Assembly: GCA_035513275.1 (NCBI GenBank)
Contig: DATKCJ010000095.1
Span: 1 to 20,718 of the forward strand
Direction: 5' to 3'
From: DATKCJ01 sp035513275
GTDB lineage: Bacteria; Verrucomicrobiota; Verrucomicrobiia; Opitutales; Opitutaceae
DNA length: 20,718 nucleotides
Under the pieces are notes generated by a model. That model was given only the letters and a program-made list of their open reading frames with translations, had not been told where the DNA came from and did not search any database. A program made the translations under genes and the position numbers. The first letter of the stretch is position 1; each line of letters begins with the position of its first letter. This document shows positions 7,024 to 14,164 of the stretch, piece by piece.

Positions 7024-8103
7024 ATGAAAATCATGAACCCGAATTTCCAACATCCGATCGCCGCTCTTTTGTTCTCCTGTCTCGCCACGATCAACGTCGT
7101 CGCCGCGGAACCTGCGCGCGGCACGGTCGTCACCGAACATCTCGCTTCCGAGATCCTCCGCGAGAATCACACCGGCTTGGATCCGAACCGTGTCATCAAA
7201 GTCTACCTGCCGCCCGGCTACGCCGCGTCGGGCAAGTCCTACCCGGTGGTCTATTTCTGCCACAGCCTGAACTGGAGCGCCCCGCAGGTTTTTGAGGACG
7301 GCAACATGGCAAAGCAGCTTGAGCGCGCCTTCGCCGGTGGCGTTGTCGGCGAGTTCATCATGGTGGCTGCCGACTACAGCACACCCACGATGGGCAGCCT
7401 GTATGAGAACTCACCCGTCAGCGGGCGATGGCTGGATTTCACGGCGCAGGAGCTGGTGCCGTTCATCGACGCGAAGTTTCGCACAATCCGCCACCGCAAC
7501 AGCCGCGCGCTCGCCGGCGACTTCATGGGCGGACGCGGCGTGCTGCAACTCGCGATGGTGCATGCCAAATTTTTCAGTGTGGCCTACGCGATGCATCCGG
7601 TGGCGACTGGCACAGGTTTTCTGCCGATCAACTACATCGATGTGGACTGGCGGAGGATTCACGAGGCCGCGAACTATGCCGAACTCGCGGGAGCCGGTCG
7701 CACACAGATATTCTTGATGATCTGCCAGGCCTTCCTGCCGAACCCGTCGCGGCCGCCGTTCTACTGCGACTTTCCTATGGAACTCGTCGACGGCACACCT
7801 CAAATCCACCCGGTCAACAACCGGGCCTTGCAGAAAGGTTTTCTCCTCGACGAGACACTCGACGAATTCGCGGCAAACCTGCGCACGCTGCGCGGCCTCG
7901 CCTTCGATTGGGGGCGCTACGATCCGACACAGGCTCACGTGTATGCCAACCAAGCGTTCACCAAGAAACTCGCGGACCTCGCAATTCCGCATGAAGCCGA
8001 GGAGTTTTCGGGCAATCCATGGGATCAATACTGGGGCGAGCGCGGGCGCTTCACCACGCGTGTGCTTCCGTTCTTCGCGCGACATCTCGTGTTTGCGAAG
8101 TGA
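7024..8103 (+). CDS. Exported esterase-D-fold protein lacking the catalytic serine
   Basis: Predicted exported alpha/beta-hydrolase of the esterase D / enterochelin-esterase-like group, 359 residues, with a signal peptide (about 1-28, cleavage after VVAA). Family marks include RVIKVYLPPGY, YPVVYFCH, and LVPFIDAKFRTIRHRNSRALAG leading to the nucleophile elbow. In active relatives the elbow reads G-x-S-M-G-G; here it is GDFMGG, with Phe167 (TTC, 7522-7524) where Ser is expected. FDWGRYD (294-300) would carry the acid residue, while the usual G-H-x-W near the end reads GNPWDQYW (330-337), with no His in place. The frame is intact, so the protein looks like a non-catalytic member used for binding, or one with different chemistry. 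Its start is supported by the signal peptide. Confidence 0.8.
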   Translation: MKIMNPNFQHPIAALLFSCLATINVVAAEPARGTVVTEHLASEILRENHTGLDPNRVIKVYLPPGYAASGKSYPVVYFCHSLNWSAPQVFEDGNMAKQLERAFAGGVVGEFIMVAADYSTPTMGSLYENSPVSGRWLDFTAQELVPFIDAKFRTIRHRNSRALAGDFMGGRGVLQLAMVHAKFFSVAYAMHPVATGTGFLPINYIDVDWRRIHEAANYAELAGAGRTQIFLMICQAFLPNPSRPPFYCDFPMELVDGTPQIHPVNNRALQKGFLLDETLDEFAANLRTLRGLAFDWGRYDPTQAHVYANQAFTKKLADLAIPHEAEEFSGNPWDQYWGERGRFTTRVLPFFARHLVFAK

Positions 8104-8159
8104 AGAGTGATTCGCGTTCGCGGAAGCGCGAGTTGTGACTACCGTCACCGACGATTCGC

Positions 8160-8732
8160 ATGCTTCGACTACACTCCCGCGTCTTGGTTGTCGTGAGCCT
8201 TATGGTGTGCCGCCTGGCATGTGCCGCGCCGGGCGACGCACTCTCCGTTCTCGCGCAGCCCGGGCATGTGCTCTTGTTGCGTCACGCGAACGCGCCCGGC
8301 ATCGGCGACCCGCCGGGGATGGTGTTGGGCGAATGCGCGACGCAGCGGAATCTCGATGACCGCGGCCGCGCGCAAGCTGTGGAGTTGGGCGCGCATCTCC
8401 GCGCGGCGGGAATCGCCGACGTCCAGGTTTACACAAGCCAATGGTGCCGCTGCCGCGAGACGGCGAAGCTGCTCGCGATCGGCCCGGTGGAGGAGCTGCC
8501 GGCGTTGAACTCGTTCTTCGAACAGCCGGAAACCAAAGCCGCGCGCGTGAAGGCTCTGCGGGAGTTTCTCGACGAGCTGCCGCGCGACGACGGTCCGGTC
8601 GTATTCGTCACTCATCAGGTAACCATTACCGCGCTCACGGGATCGTTTCCTTCGTCCGGTGAAGGTCTCGTGTTGGAGTTACAGCCCGGCGGCGGATTCA
8701 AACGCGTCGCCGAGTTCGAAGGCCCGGACTAG
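8160..8732 (+). CDS. Exported histidine phosphatase family protein (SixA/phosphoglycerate mutase-like)
   Basis: Predicted exported phosphatase of 190 residues in the histidine phosphatase superfamily, which works through a phosphohistidine intermediate. A signal peptide covers about 1-22 (cleavage after CRLACA). The catalytic signature is complete: LLLRHAN with Arg41 and nucleophile His42, the downstream LDDRGRAQA, SQWCRCRETA with phosphate-binding Arg97, and the second catalytic His152 in FVTHQ. The length fits the compact SixA-like or bacterial lipopolysaccharide-phosphatase branches. The substrate is unknown; export suggests an extracytoplasmic phosphate ester. It lies 56 bp after the esterase-like gene and may share its transcript. 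It converges with the (-) cluster, with 53 bp between stops. Confidence 0.85.
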   Translation: MLRLHSRVLVVVSLMVCRLACAAPGDALSVLAQPGHVLLLRHANAPGIGDPPGMVLGECATQRNLDDRGRAQAVELGAHLRAAGIADVQVYTSQWCRCRETAKLLAIGPVEELPALNSFFEQPETKAARVKALREFLDELPRDDGPVVFVTHQVTITALTGSFPSSGEGLVLELQPGGGFKRVAEFEGPD

Positions 8733-8785
8733 ACCAAGTGGGGACGAAAGTGCCGCTTCGAGAAACAGACAACTTGCGCGGCGAT

Positions 8786-9649
8786 TCACACGTCGCGAGG
8801 GGCGGGTGGGATAGAATCGTTCCGGATGATCACCGGCAACGGGCGGCGCCTGCGGACCCTCCACAGCCAGTAGAACATCGCGCCAAACAACAGCAGGATC
8901 GGCAGCATGCGCATCGGCGCCGTCGTGAATGGCTCGGGAAGCACAGTCGCCACGCGATCACGTATCGAGAAGAACGACCCGGCGGCAATGAACAGCGCGA
9001 AGCACATCCGCCACAGGTGGCGCGCGAGGCGTCGCCCGCCGTGCAGCGGTCCGGATCGCATGATGCGCACGTCGCCCGCGGCCGCCAGGATCATGACCGT
9101 GGCGATGAAGAAGTTCATGAAGAACGGGACGCCGTTGAGAGCGCGGCCCGGACTGTTCAGCGCCTTCACTCCGCCCATGATGCCGATGAATGCGAGACCG
9201 AGTGCGACCGCCAGGGCAGCGACGTTGATGCGAGCGGTCCACGGCGACGCCGGCCGGACGGTCGTGAGCGCCGTGCCGACGAAGTAGATCGTCATGATGC
9301 CGGCGAACACGTTTCCGTCGGTGTGACCGTTTTTCAAACCGCCCATGAGCGAGCCGCTGGTCCCCATCACCAACATCGCGCACACGAAGAGCAGTCCGCC
9401 GAGGCGATGAACTGTTCCGCCCTTCTTCACCGACAGCGCCACGGCGCCGAGAACAATCGCAGCTCCTCCAGCGGCGATGTGGGTCGCCAGAAGCGCGGGG
9501 CTGACCTCCAGCCCGAACAACGGCGCGCCAAGCGGAAGCGCGCAAATCACCGCCACGAGCACGACGCCAGGCCAGAGCGGGAGCAGTGCGCGCGGATTCA
9601 GGGTGGCCGAGCCCTGAATTGCGGAAGATGTGTTTTCTATTGGAGACAT
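8786..9649 (-). CDS. DUF2306-like integral membrane protein
   Basis: Polytopic membrane protein of 287 residues with about seven or eight hydrophobic helices. The segment LLATHIAAGGAAIVLGAVAL, followed by GTVHRLGGLLFVCAMLVMG, resembles the conserved His-bearing helices of DUF2306-type proteins. A second His/Arg-rich segment, ARHLWRMCFALFIAAGSFF, lies near residue 210. The paired His residues in membrane helices could bind a metal or heme, but this is inference. No known function can be given. The C-terminus is strongly basic (WRVRRRRPLP). It is the last gene of the long (-) cluster, 36 bp after the TPR gene. Its start at 9649 is preceded by a polar stretch, which suits a cytoplasmic N-terminus. 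Confidence 0.65.
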   Translation of the reverse strand: MSPIENTSSAIQGSATLNPRALLPLWPGVVLVAVICALPLGAPLFGLEVSPALLATHIAAGGAAIVLGAVALSVKKGGTVHRLGGLLFVCAMLVMGTSGSLMGGLKNGHTDGNVFAGIMTIYFVGTALTTVRPASPWTARINVAALAVALGLAFIGIMGGVKALNSPGRALNGVPFFMNFFIATVMILAAAGDVRIMRSGPLHGGRRLARHLWRMCFALFIAAGSFFSIRDRVATVLPEPFTTAPMRMLPILLLFGAMFYWLWRVRRRRPLPVIIRNDSIPPAPRDV

Positions 9650-9685
9650 CGTTCGTCAATTTCCCGCTGCGAGATCACACGGCCG

Positions 9686-10546
9686 TCACTCGAGTTTCTT
9701 CAGCGCTTCGACGGCCGGCTTGTAGTCCGGTGTGACTGCGAGAGCGGCCCGGTAGGCGGCGCGCGCCGCATTTCGGTCGCCTTTCTTTTCCCAGAGATTT
9801 CCGAGCCGCCAGTTTGCTGCATCGTGAGCCGGCACGCCCGGCGGAGGCTGTTGCGCGAGGCACTGCGAGAGCGTCTCGATGCCGCGATCGATGCGGTCGC
9901 CGCTCAATGCTGCGGCCCGGCCGAATTGGTAGAGCGCGGAGTAGTCGGCGGGGGCGCTCTCGAGTGCCTGCTCCAGTTCCGCGAATGCCTCGGCGAATTT
10001 CTTCTCCCCAATGAAAAGAATCGCGTAGACGACGCGGCCGCGCGTGGCATCGAGTTTCTTGATCGCGGCGGCCTGCTCACGGGCCTTTTCGATGCCGCCG
10101 CCCATCATGGCGGGTGCCTGTTGGTAAACCGTCACCAGGCTGCTACGGGCGTCGAGATTCGCCGGCTCGAGCGCGACGGCCTTCTCATAGGCGGCGAGGC
10201 ATTTCTTCCCGAGGCTCATCTTGCCGAGCATGCCGGCCTTCTGCGCGACGAGCCCGTAGGCGTCGCCGAGCTGCCGGTGATACTCGCTATTGTCCGACTC
10301 GAGCGCGACGGCTTTCTCCCATGCCTTCACGGCGCCGTCGCCGTCGCCCTGGGCGGTGCGGGAGGCGCCGAGCAGCGCGTGCGCTTCGGCTTCTTTCGGA
10401 TTCCCGGCGACGAGAGTTCTCGCTGCCGATTCGGCCTCGGCCAACTTTCGATCGCGAAGCAGCGCGCGGATGTTCTCGGCTTTATCGGGAGTGACTGCCG
10501 CGTGCGCGGCAACCGCAGTGATCAGGAACAGAATGAGACGATGCAT
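9686..10546 (-). CDS. Exported tetratricopeptide (TPR) repeat protein
   Basis: Predicted periplasmic protein of 286 residues built from TPR helices. A signal peptide covers about 1-16 (LILFLITAVAAHA). Several TPR units are readable: ALLRDRKLAEAESAARTLVA (about 28-47), the unit ending AVKAWEKAVALESDN (about 72-86), one ending CLAAYEKAVALEPAN (about 115-130), KKFAEAFAELEQALESAPAD (about 182-201), and the closing DRNAARAAYRAALAVTPDYK (about 257-276). TPR arrays serve as protein-protein docking surfaces, and no enzyme motif is present. The gene sits 90 bp after the DUF4386 gene in the same direction, so it may assist one of the membrane proteins of the cluster. Confidence 0.85.
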   Translation of the reverse strand: MHRLILFLITAVAAHAAVTPDKAENIRALLRDRKLAEAESAARTLVAGNPKEAEAHALLGASRTAQGDGDGAVKAWEKAVALESDNSEYHRQLGDAYGLVAQKAGMLGKMSLGKKCLAAYEKAVALEPANLDARSSLVTVYQQAPAMMGGGIEKAREQAAAIKKLDATRGRVVYAILFIGEKKFAEAFAELEQALESAPADYSALYQFGRAAALSGDRIDRGIETLSQCLAQQPPPGVPAHDAANWRLGNLWEKKGDRNAARAAYRAALAVTPDYKPAVEALKKLE

Positions 10547-10636
10547 GATTGGGTAGTGGTGAGGCGGGCAGCAACAGGTCAGACGTCGGATTGCTGAACA
10601 GCCGCAATTCTTTCGGCGCGGAGTGAATTGACGGAC

Positions 10637-11359
10637 TTACGCGGTTTGCGCGGCGCGCGGGAGCCGCAGCCCCTTGAAGAGCAGCCAGAATCCCAGGCCC
10701 ACTTCGAAGATTCCCATCGGCGCCATGTAGGAAATCCCCATCACGGCCAGTGGCGGAAACACGATGATCGCCAGCGGGCCGGCCGCGAGCACGAGAGAGG
10801 CGAAGATTCCCCAGACCGCGATCGCTTTCGGCACGTAGCGCGACTTGAGGAGCAGGTAGGAAAACACCGTCGATCCCAAGCCGAGGAGAATGAATGCAAA
10901 GCTCATTCCGACTCCCTGGAAACGAATCGCGAACGAGACCATCGCATGCAACTGACCCGGCTCGAACGCCTCCATGTTGCCGCTGACGCTCAGGAACCGG
11001 AGCACCATCATCGAGCCGATGGTCGCGACGAACAGGACGGCGTTCTCGACGAGCCGGAAGAACACGGCGAGCAGCGCGAGGTTCTTGTCGACCGGCTTGA
11101 CCACGACATAGAACGCCCACGCGAGCACGATGACGCCGGAGTAGGTGATCAGGTCGCCGGCGATCGAAAGACGGAACAGTTGCTCCGAAGCGGCGATATT
11201 CTCCGCAGTCTTTGCCAGGTCGCCGCGAACGATGAGCGCGTCGCGCACAAAGATCTGCCCGAAGACCGCGGTGGCCATCTGGATCAGGTAAAGAGCGCCG
11301 ACGACGCGGGCCGCGGTTTGTTGCGCAGGCTCGATCGGCGGGAGTGTCGAAGTGTTCAT
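10637..11359 (-). CDS. DUF4386 family integral membrane protein
   Basis: Membrane protein of 240 residues with about six hydrophobic helices, assigned to DUF4386. The family look is given by the opening AARVVGALYLIQMATAVFGQ, LFRLSIAGDLITYSGVIVLA (about 86-105), FFRLVENAVLFVATIGSMM (about 121-139) and LLLKSRYVPKAIAVWGIFAS (about 189-208). The family has no established function. In other genomes it is often found near regulators or ABC-type permeases, which agrees with this position 34 bp downstream of an ADOP permease. The ATG at 11359 is followed by a short polar tail before the first helix, so the start looks right. Confidence 0.8.
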   Translation of the reverse strand: MNTSTLPPIEPAQQTAARVVGALYLIQMATAVFGQIFVRDALIVRGDLAKTAENIAASEQLFRLSIAGDLITYSGVIVLAWAFYVVVKPVDKNLALLAVFFRLVENAVLFVATIGSMMVLRFLSVSGNMEAFEPGQLHAMVSFAIRFQGVGMSFAFILLGLGSTVFSYLLLKSRYVPKAIAVWGIFASLVLAAGPLAIIVFPPLAVMGISYMAPMGIFEVGLGFWLLFKGLRLPRAAQTA

Positions 11360-11393
11360 AGTGACTGCGCCTACTGCGGCCGGGGTTTCGTTG

Positions 11394-14045
11394 TTACTCG
11401 GCGCGGAGTGCGTCGACAGGATTCACTTTCCCGGCACGGCGCGCCGGCAGCCAGCAGGCGAGGAGTGCCGTGGCGACGAGCAGGAGCGTGGCGCCGACCA
11501 ACACTTCCGTGGTGTTCGTGCGCATGGCGGGATTCGCTGTGGTCAAGAGGCGGCAGATTCCAATCCCGCCGAGCAGGCCTAGGAGGGAACCGAAGCAGGC
11601 GAGCTTAACCCCGGAGACGAGGACAAGGCGGGTGATATTGCCGAGGCTGGCACCGAGCGCGACCCGGATGGCGAACTCGCCGGTGCGTTGCGCCATCGTG
11701 CGTGCGATCACGCCATAAATCCCAAGCGAGGCGAGGCCGAGCCCGAGCGCAGCCATGCCGGAGAACATGTCGCGGCCGACGGCGACCTGGTAGTTGGCGC
11801 GCTCGACTGTGAGTTCGGCGTGCTGGAGCTGGCGCACCGGTAGATCCGGATCAAGAGTCGTCATCGTCTCCCTGATGCTGTCGAGGAGTGCAAGTGGCGC
11901 GACACCCGTGGTGCGCACGGCGATCTCGTTCCGCCCCTTGGGTTCCTGGGCCATGGGTTGGTAGACCTGATGGGGCACGAGGTTGAGGGTGTTGACCGCT
12001 GGTTCCACATCGGTCACGACGCCGACGACCTCGCCCCAGCGGGGATTGCCGTCTTCAACTTGCGCGAGGCGCCGGCCAATCGGGTTGGCGCTGCCGAACA
12101 GCGCCCGTGCGGTGGGTTCGCTGACGATGAAAACCTTCGGCGCCTGGGCGGTGTCGCGTTCGTCGAAAGCGCGGCCTGCGAGCAAGCGTGTGCCATAGAC
12201 ATCGAAATAGCCGGGACTCACGGTGTTGACGATGGCAGCGGGCTCCTTGCCCGGCTGGGGCAGGGCGCGACCGTCGACGACGAATTTCCGGGTGTCCGGC
12301 CAGTTGAAGAAGGGCGTGAAAGAAGAGATGCTGGCGGAGGCGACGCCGGGCAGCGCCGCAAGGTGCTCAAGCGTGAGGCGGTGAAAGGCGTTGATTTTCT
12401 CCGCGTCGGGATACGTGGCGGCGGGCAGCAGGATTGAGCCGGTGATGAGGTGGTCGGAGGCCCAGCCGGTGCGGCGGTTGTTGAGTTCGTTCAGTCCGCG
12501 GATCTGGACTCCCGCGGCAGCGAGCAAAGTCATCGCGACGGCGAACTGGCCGACGATCAGTGCGTGGCGGAATCGCCGATGGCCGCGTCCGCCCACCGTG
12601 CCGCGTCCGCCGCTCTTCAGTGTGTCGTTCAAATTGAGACGAAGGGCGAACAGCGCCGGCGCGAGACCGAACGCGACCGCGGTGGCGAGCGCTGCGACAA
12701 AGGCCCAGCCAAACACCGGCCACCCGATGTCCATCACAACCCCTTCGCCACTATCGCCCATGGATCGAATTGCCATGTAGTCGCGGAACCAGACCGCGAA
12801 GAAAACGGCGCCGACGCCGCCGAGCAACGCGAGCAGGAGCGACTCGGCGACGAGCGGGCGCAGCAGTTGAGTGCGCGAGGCGCCGAGCGCGCCACGCACC
12901 GCGAATTCCCGTGCGCGCGCCATGGTGCGGGCGAGGAGCAGGTTCGCGAGATTCGAACACGCGATGAGAAGAACGAGACCGGAGAGCGCGATCATCATAT
13001 TGAACATCGGCCGGGCGCTCTTGCCGTTGATGGTGCTTGGTAGCGGAGCCGCACTCCAGGAGCTCTCGGCGTTGGCCTCGGGAAAATCCTTCGCCATGCG
13101 CGCGCCGAAGTCGGTGACGAACCCCTCGACCTCTGAGAACAGGCGGGCGGGGGAGCGGCGGATCATCACGCGCAGCAGCAGGTCTCCGCGACCTGCCGCC
13201 TGCTCTTGAGTCAAGGCGAGCGGCCGGAAGAAATCGATCATGCCGAGGTGACGCCACTCATTGAACGTGTCAGGCATCACGCCGATGACCTTGTGCTGCT
13301 CGCCGTCGACCCGGATGTTGCGATCAACGATATCGGGGTTACCGCCGTAGCGCCTGAGCCAGACGCGCTGGCTGAGGATGACCACGCGGTCGCGGCCGAC
13401 CGCTTCCTCCTCGGGATGGAAGGCGCGGCCGAGCTGCGGAGGAATGCCGAGCACACCAAAGAGATTTGCCGAAACACGCGCGGCGTAGGCCATCTCGGCC
13501 GGGTTGCCCGGTTCCGACAGGCTCGCGTTTGCGGGCGTGTAGGCGGCAACCTCGCCCAGGTCGTCGATGGCGCGGCGGAATTCGAGGAAGTCCGCGGGGG
13601 CGATGTGACCGTTGCGACTTTGCGCGGTGACGCGGTAGAGGCGGACCAGTTGATCACCGTCCGGGTAGGGCAGCGGCTTGAAGAGGATCGTCTGGATCAT
13701 GCCGAACATCGCGGTGTTTGCGCCGATGCCGAGCGCGAGCGTGATGATGGCCAGCAGCGTGAACCCGGGGGATTTCAGCAGTGAGCGCACGCCAAGGCGA
13801 AGGTCCTTCAGGAAATTCTCGAGCCACAGCCAGCCCCATGCGTCTCGCGCCTGCTCCTCGATACTCGCAGCGTTGCCGAACTTTCGTTGCGCGGCGTAGC
13901 GTGCCTCCTCGGCGGTCAGGCCGTCGCCCTCAAACTCAGCGGCGCGCTGCTCGAGGTGGAAGCGCATTTCCTCGGCCATCTCGGTCTCGGCGCTGCGGCG
14001 GCGAAACAGGCTGCGGAACCGGCGAGCGATTCGAAGGAGGAGCAT
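11394..14045 (-). CDS. ADOP-type ABC transporter permease (MacB/FtsX-like), copy 1
   Basis: Orphan permease of the acidobacterial duplicated orphan permease (ADOP) type, 883 residues. Order of parts: a charged prefix domain (about 1-75, with EEMRFHLEQRAAEFEGDGLT and YAAQRKFGN), a first membrane helix (about 95-118, LAIITLALGIGANTAMF), a MacB-like periplasmic domain, three FtsX helices beginning at IALSGLVLLIACSNLANLLL, and then a second periplasmic domain and helix set. The C-terminus closes with ARRAGKVNPVDALRAE. FtsX-type permeases pass mechanical work from a cytoplasmic ATPase to the envelope, but no ATPase gene is nearby. The protein is a close paralogue of the gene at 14165, and a tandem duplication is likely. 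The start at 14045 fits the prefix domain, although no clear ribosome binding site precedes it. Confidence 0.9.
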   Translation of the reverse strand: MLLLRIARRFRSLFRRRSAETEMAEEMRFHLEQRAAEFEGDGLTAEEARYAAQRKFGNAASIEEQARDAWGWLWLENFLKDLRLGVRSLLKSPGFTLLAIITLALGIGANTAMFGMIQTILFKPLPYPDGDQLVRLYRVTAQSRNGHIAPADFLEFRRAIDDLGEVAAYTPANASLSEPGNPAEMAYAARVSANLFGVLGIPPQLGRAFHPEEEAVGRDRVVILSQRVWLRRYGGNPDIVDRNIRVDGEQHKVIGVMPDTFNEWRHLGMIDFFRPLALTQEQAAGRGDLLLRVMIRRSPARLFSEVEGFVTDFGARMAKDFPEANAESSWSAAPLPSTINGKSARPMFNMMIALSGLVLLIACSNLANLLLARTMARAREFAVRGALGASRTQLLRPLVAESLLLALLGGVGAVFFAVWFRDYMAIRSMGDSGEGVVMDIGWPVFGWAFVAALATAVAFGLAPALFALRLNLNDTLKSGGRGTVGGRGHRRFRHALIVGQFAVAMTLLAAAGVQIRGLNELNNRRTGWASDHLITGSILLPAATYPDAEKINAFHRLTLEHLAALPGVASASISSFTPFFNWPDTRKFVVDGRALPQPGKEPAAIVNTVSPGYFDVYGTRLLAGRAFDERDTAQAPKVFIVSEPTARALFGSANPIGRRLAQVEDGNPRWGEVVGVVTDVEPAVNTLNLVPHQVYQPMAQEPKGRNEIAVRTTGVAPLALLDSIRETMTTLDPDLPVRQLQHAELTVERANYQVAVGRDMFSGMAALGLGLASLGIYGVIARTMAQRTGEFAIRVALGASLGNITRLVLVSGVKLACFGSLLGLLGGIGICRLLTTANPAMRTNTTEVLVGATLLLVATALLACWLPARRAGKVNPVDALRAE

Positions 14046-14133
14046 GGGACGGGAAGTTTGGAGCTGAGAGATCGGAGCGCTGAAAAGAGTAGTGAGTCGA
14101 AGGGTGGTCCGGAGTCGTGGGGTTGAAATGCTC

Positions 14134-14160
14134 GCTACTCGCTACTCGATGCGCGCTACT
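14134..14160 (+). repeat. Short GCTACTC heptamer repeats between the two ADOP genes
   Basis: GCTACTC occurs twice in tandem (14134-14147), followed by GATGCGC and then GCTACT again. The tract lies just beyond the stop codon of ADOP copy 2, in the 119-bp gap between the paralogues. It is small, and may be a replication-slippage remnant or part of a dispersed intergenic repeat. Confidence 0.4.
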
Positions 14161-14164
14161 GTTT

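Noticed and set aside
7522..7524. The Phe codon at the serine position of the esterase-like protein as a simple sequencing error
   Set aside because: One base change would explain it, but the second expected catalytic residue (His) is also absent, so a real loss of catalysis is more likely.
8738..10597. Very long plus-strand open frame (619 codons)
   Set aside because: Its translation is His/Arg/Asp-rich and low in hydrophobic residues, the typical complement of GC-rich genes. The minus-strand membrane and TPR proteins over the same bases have clear domains.
10628..11608. Plus-strand open frame of 326 codons across the DUF4386 gene
   Set aside because: Antisense shadow running through two real minus-strand genes; its composition is unlike a protein.
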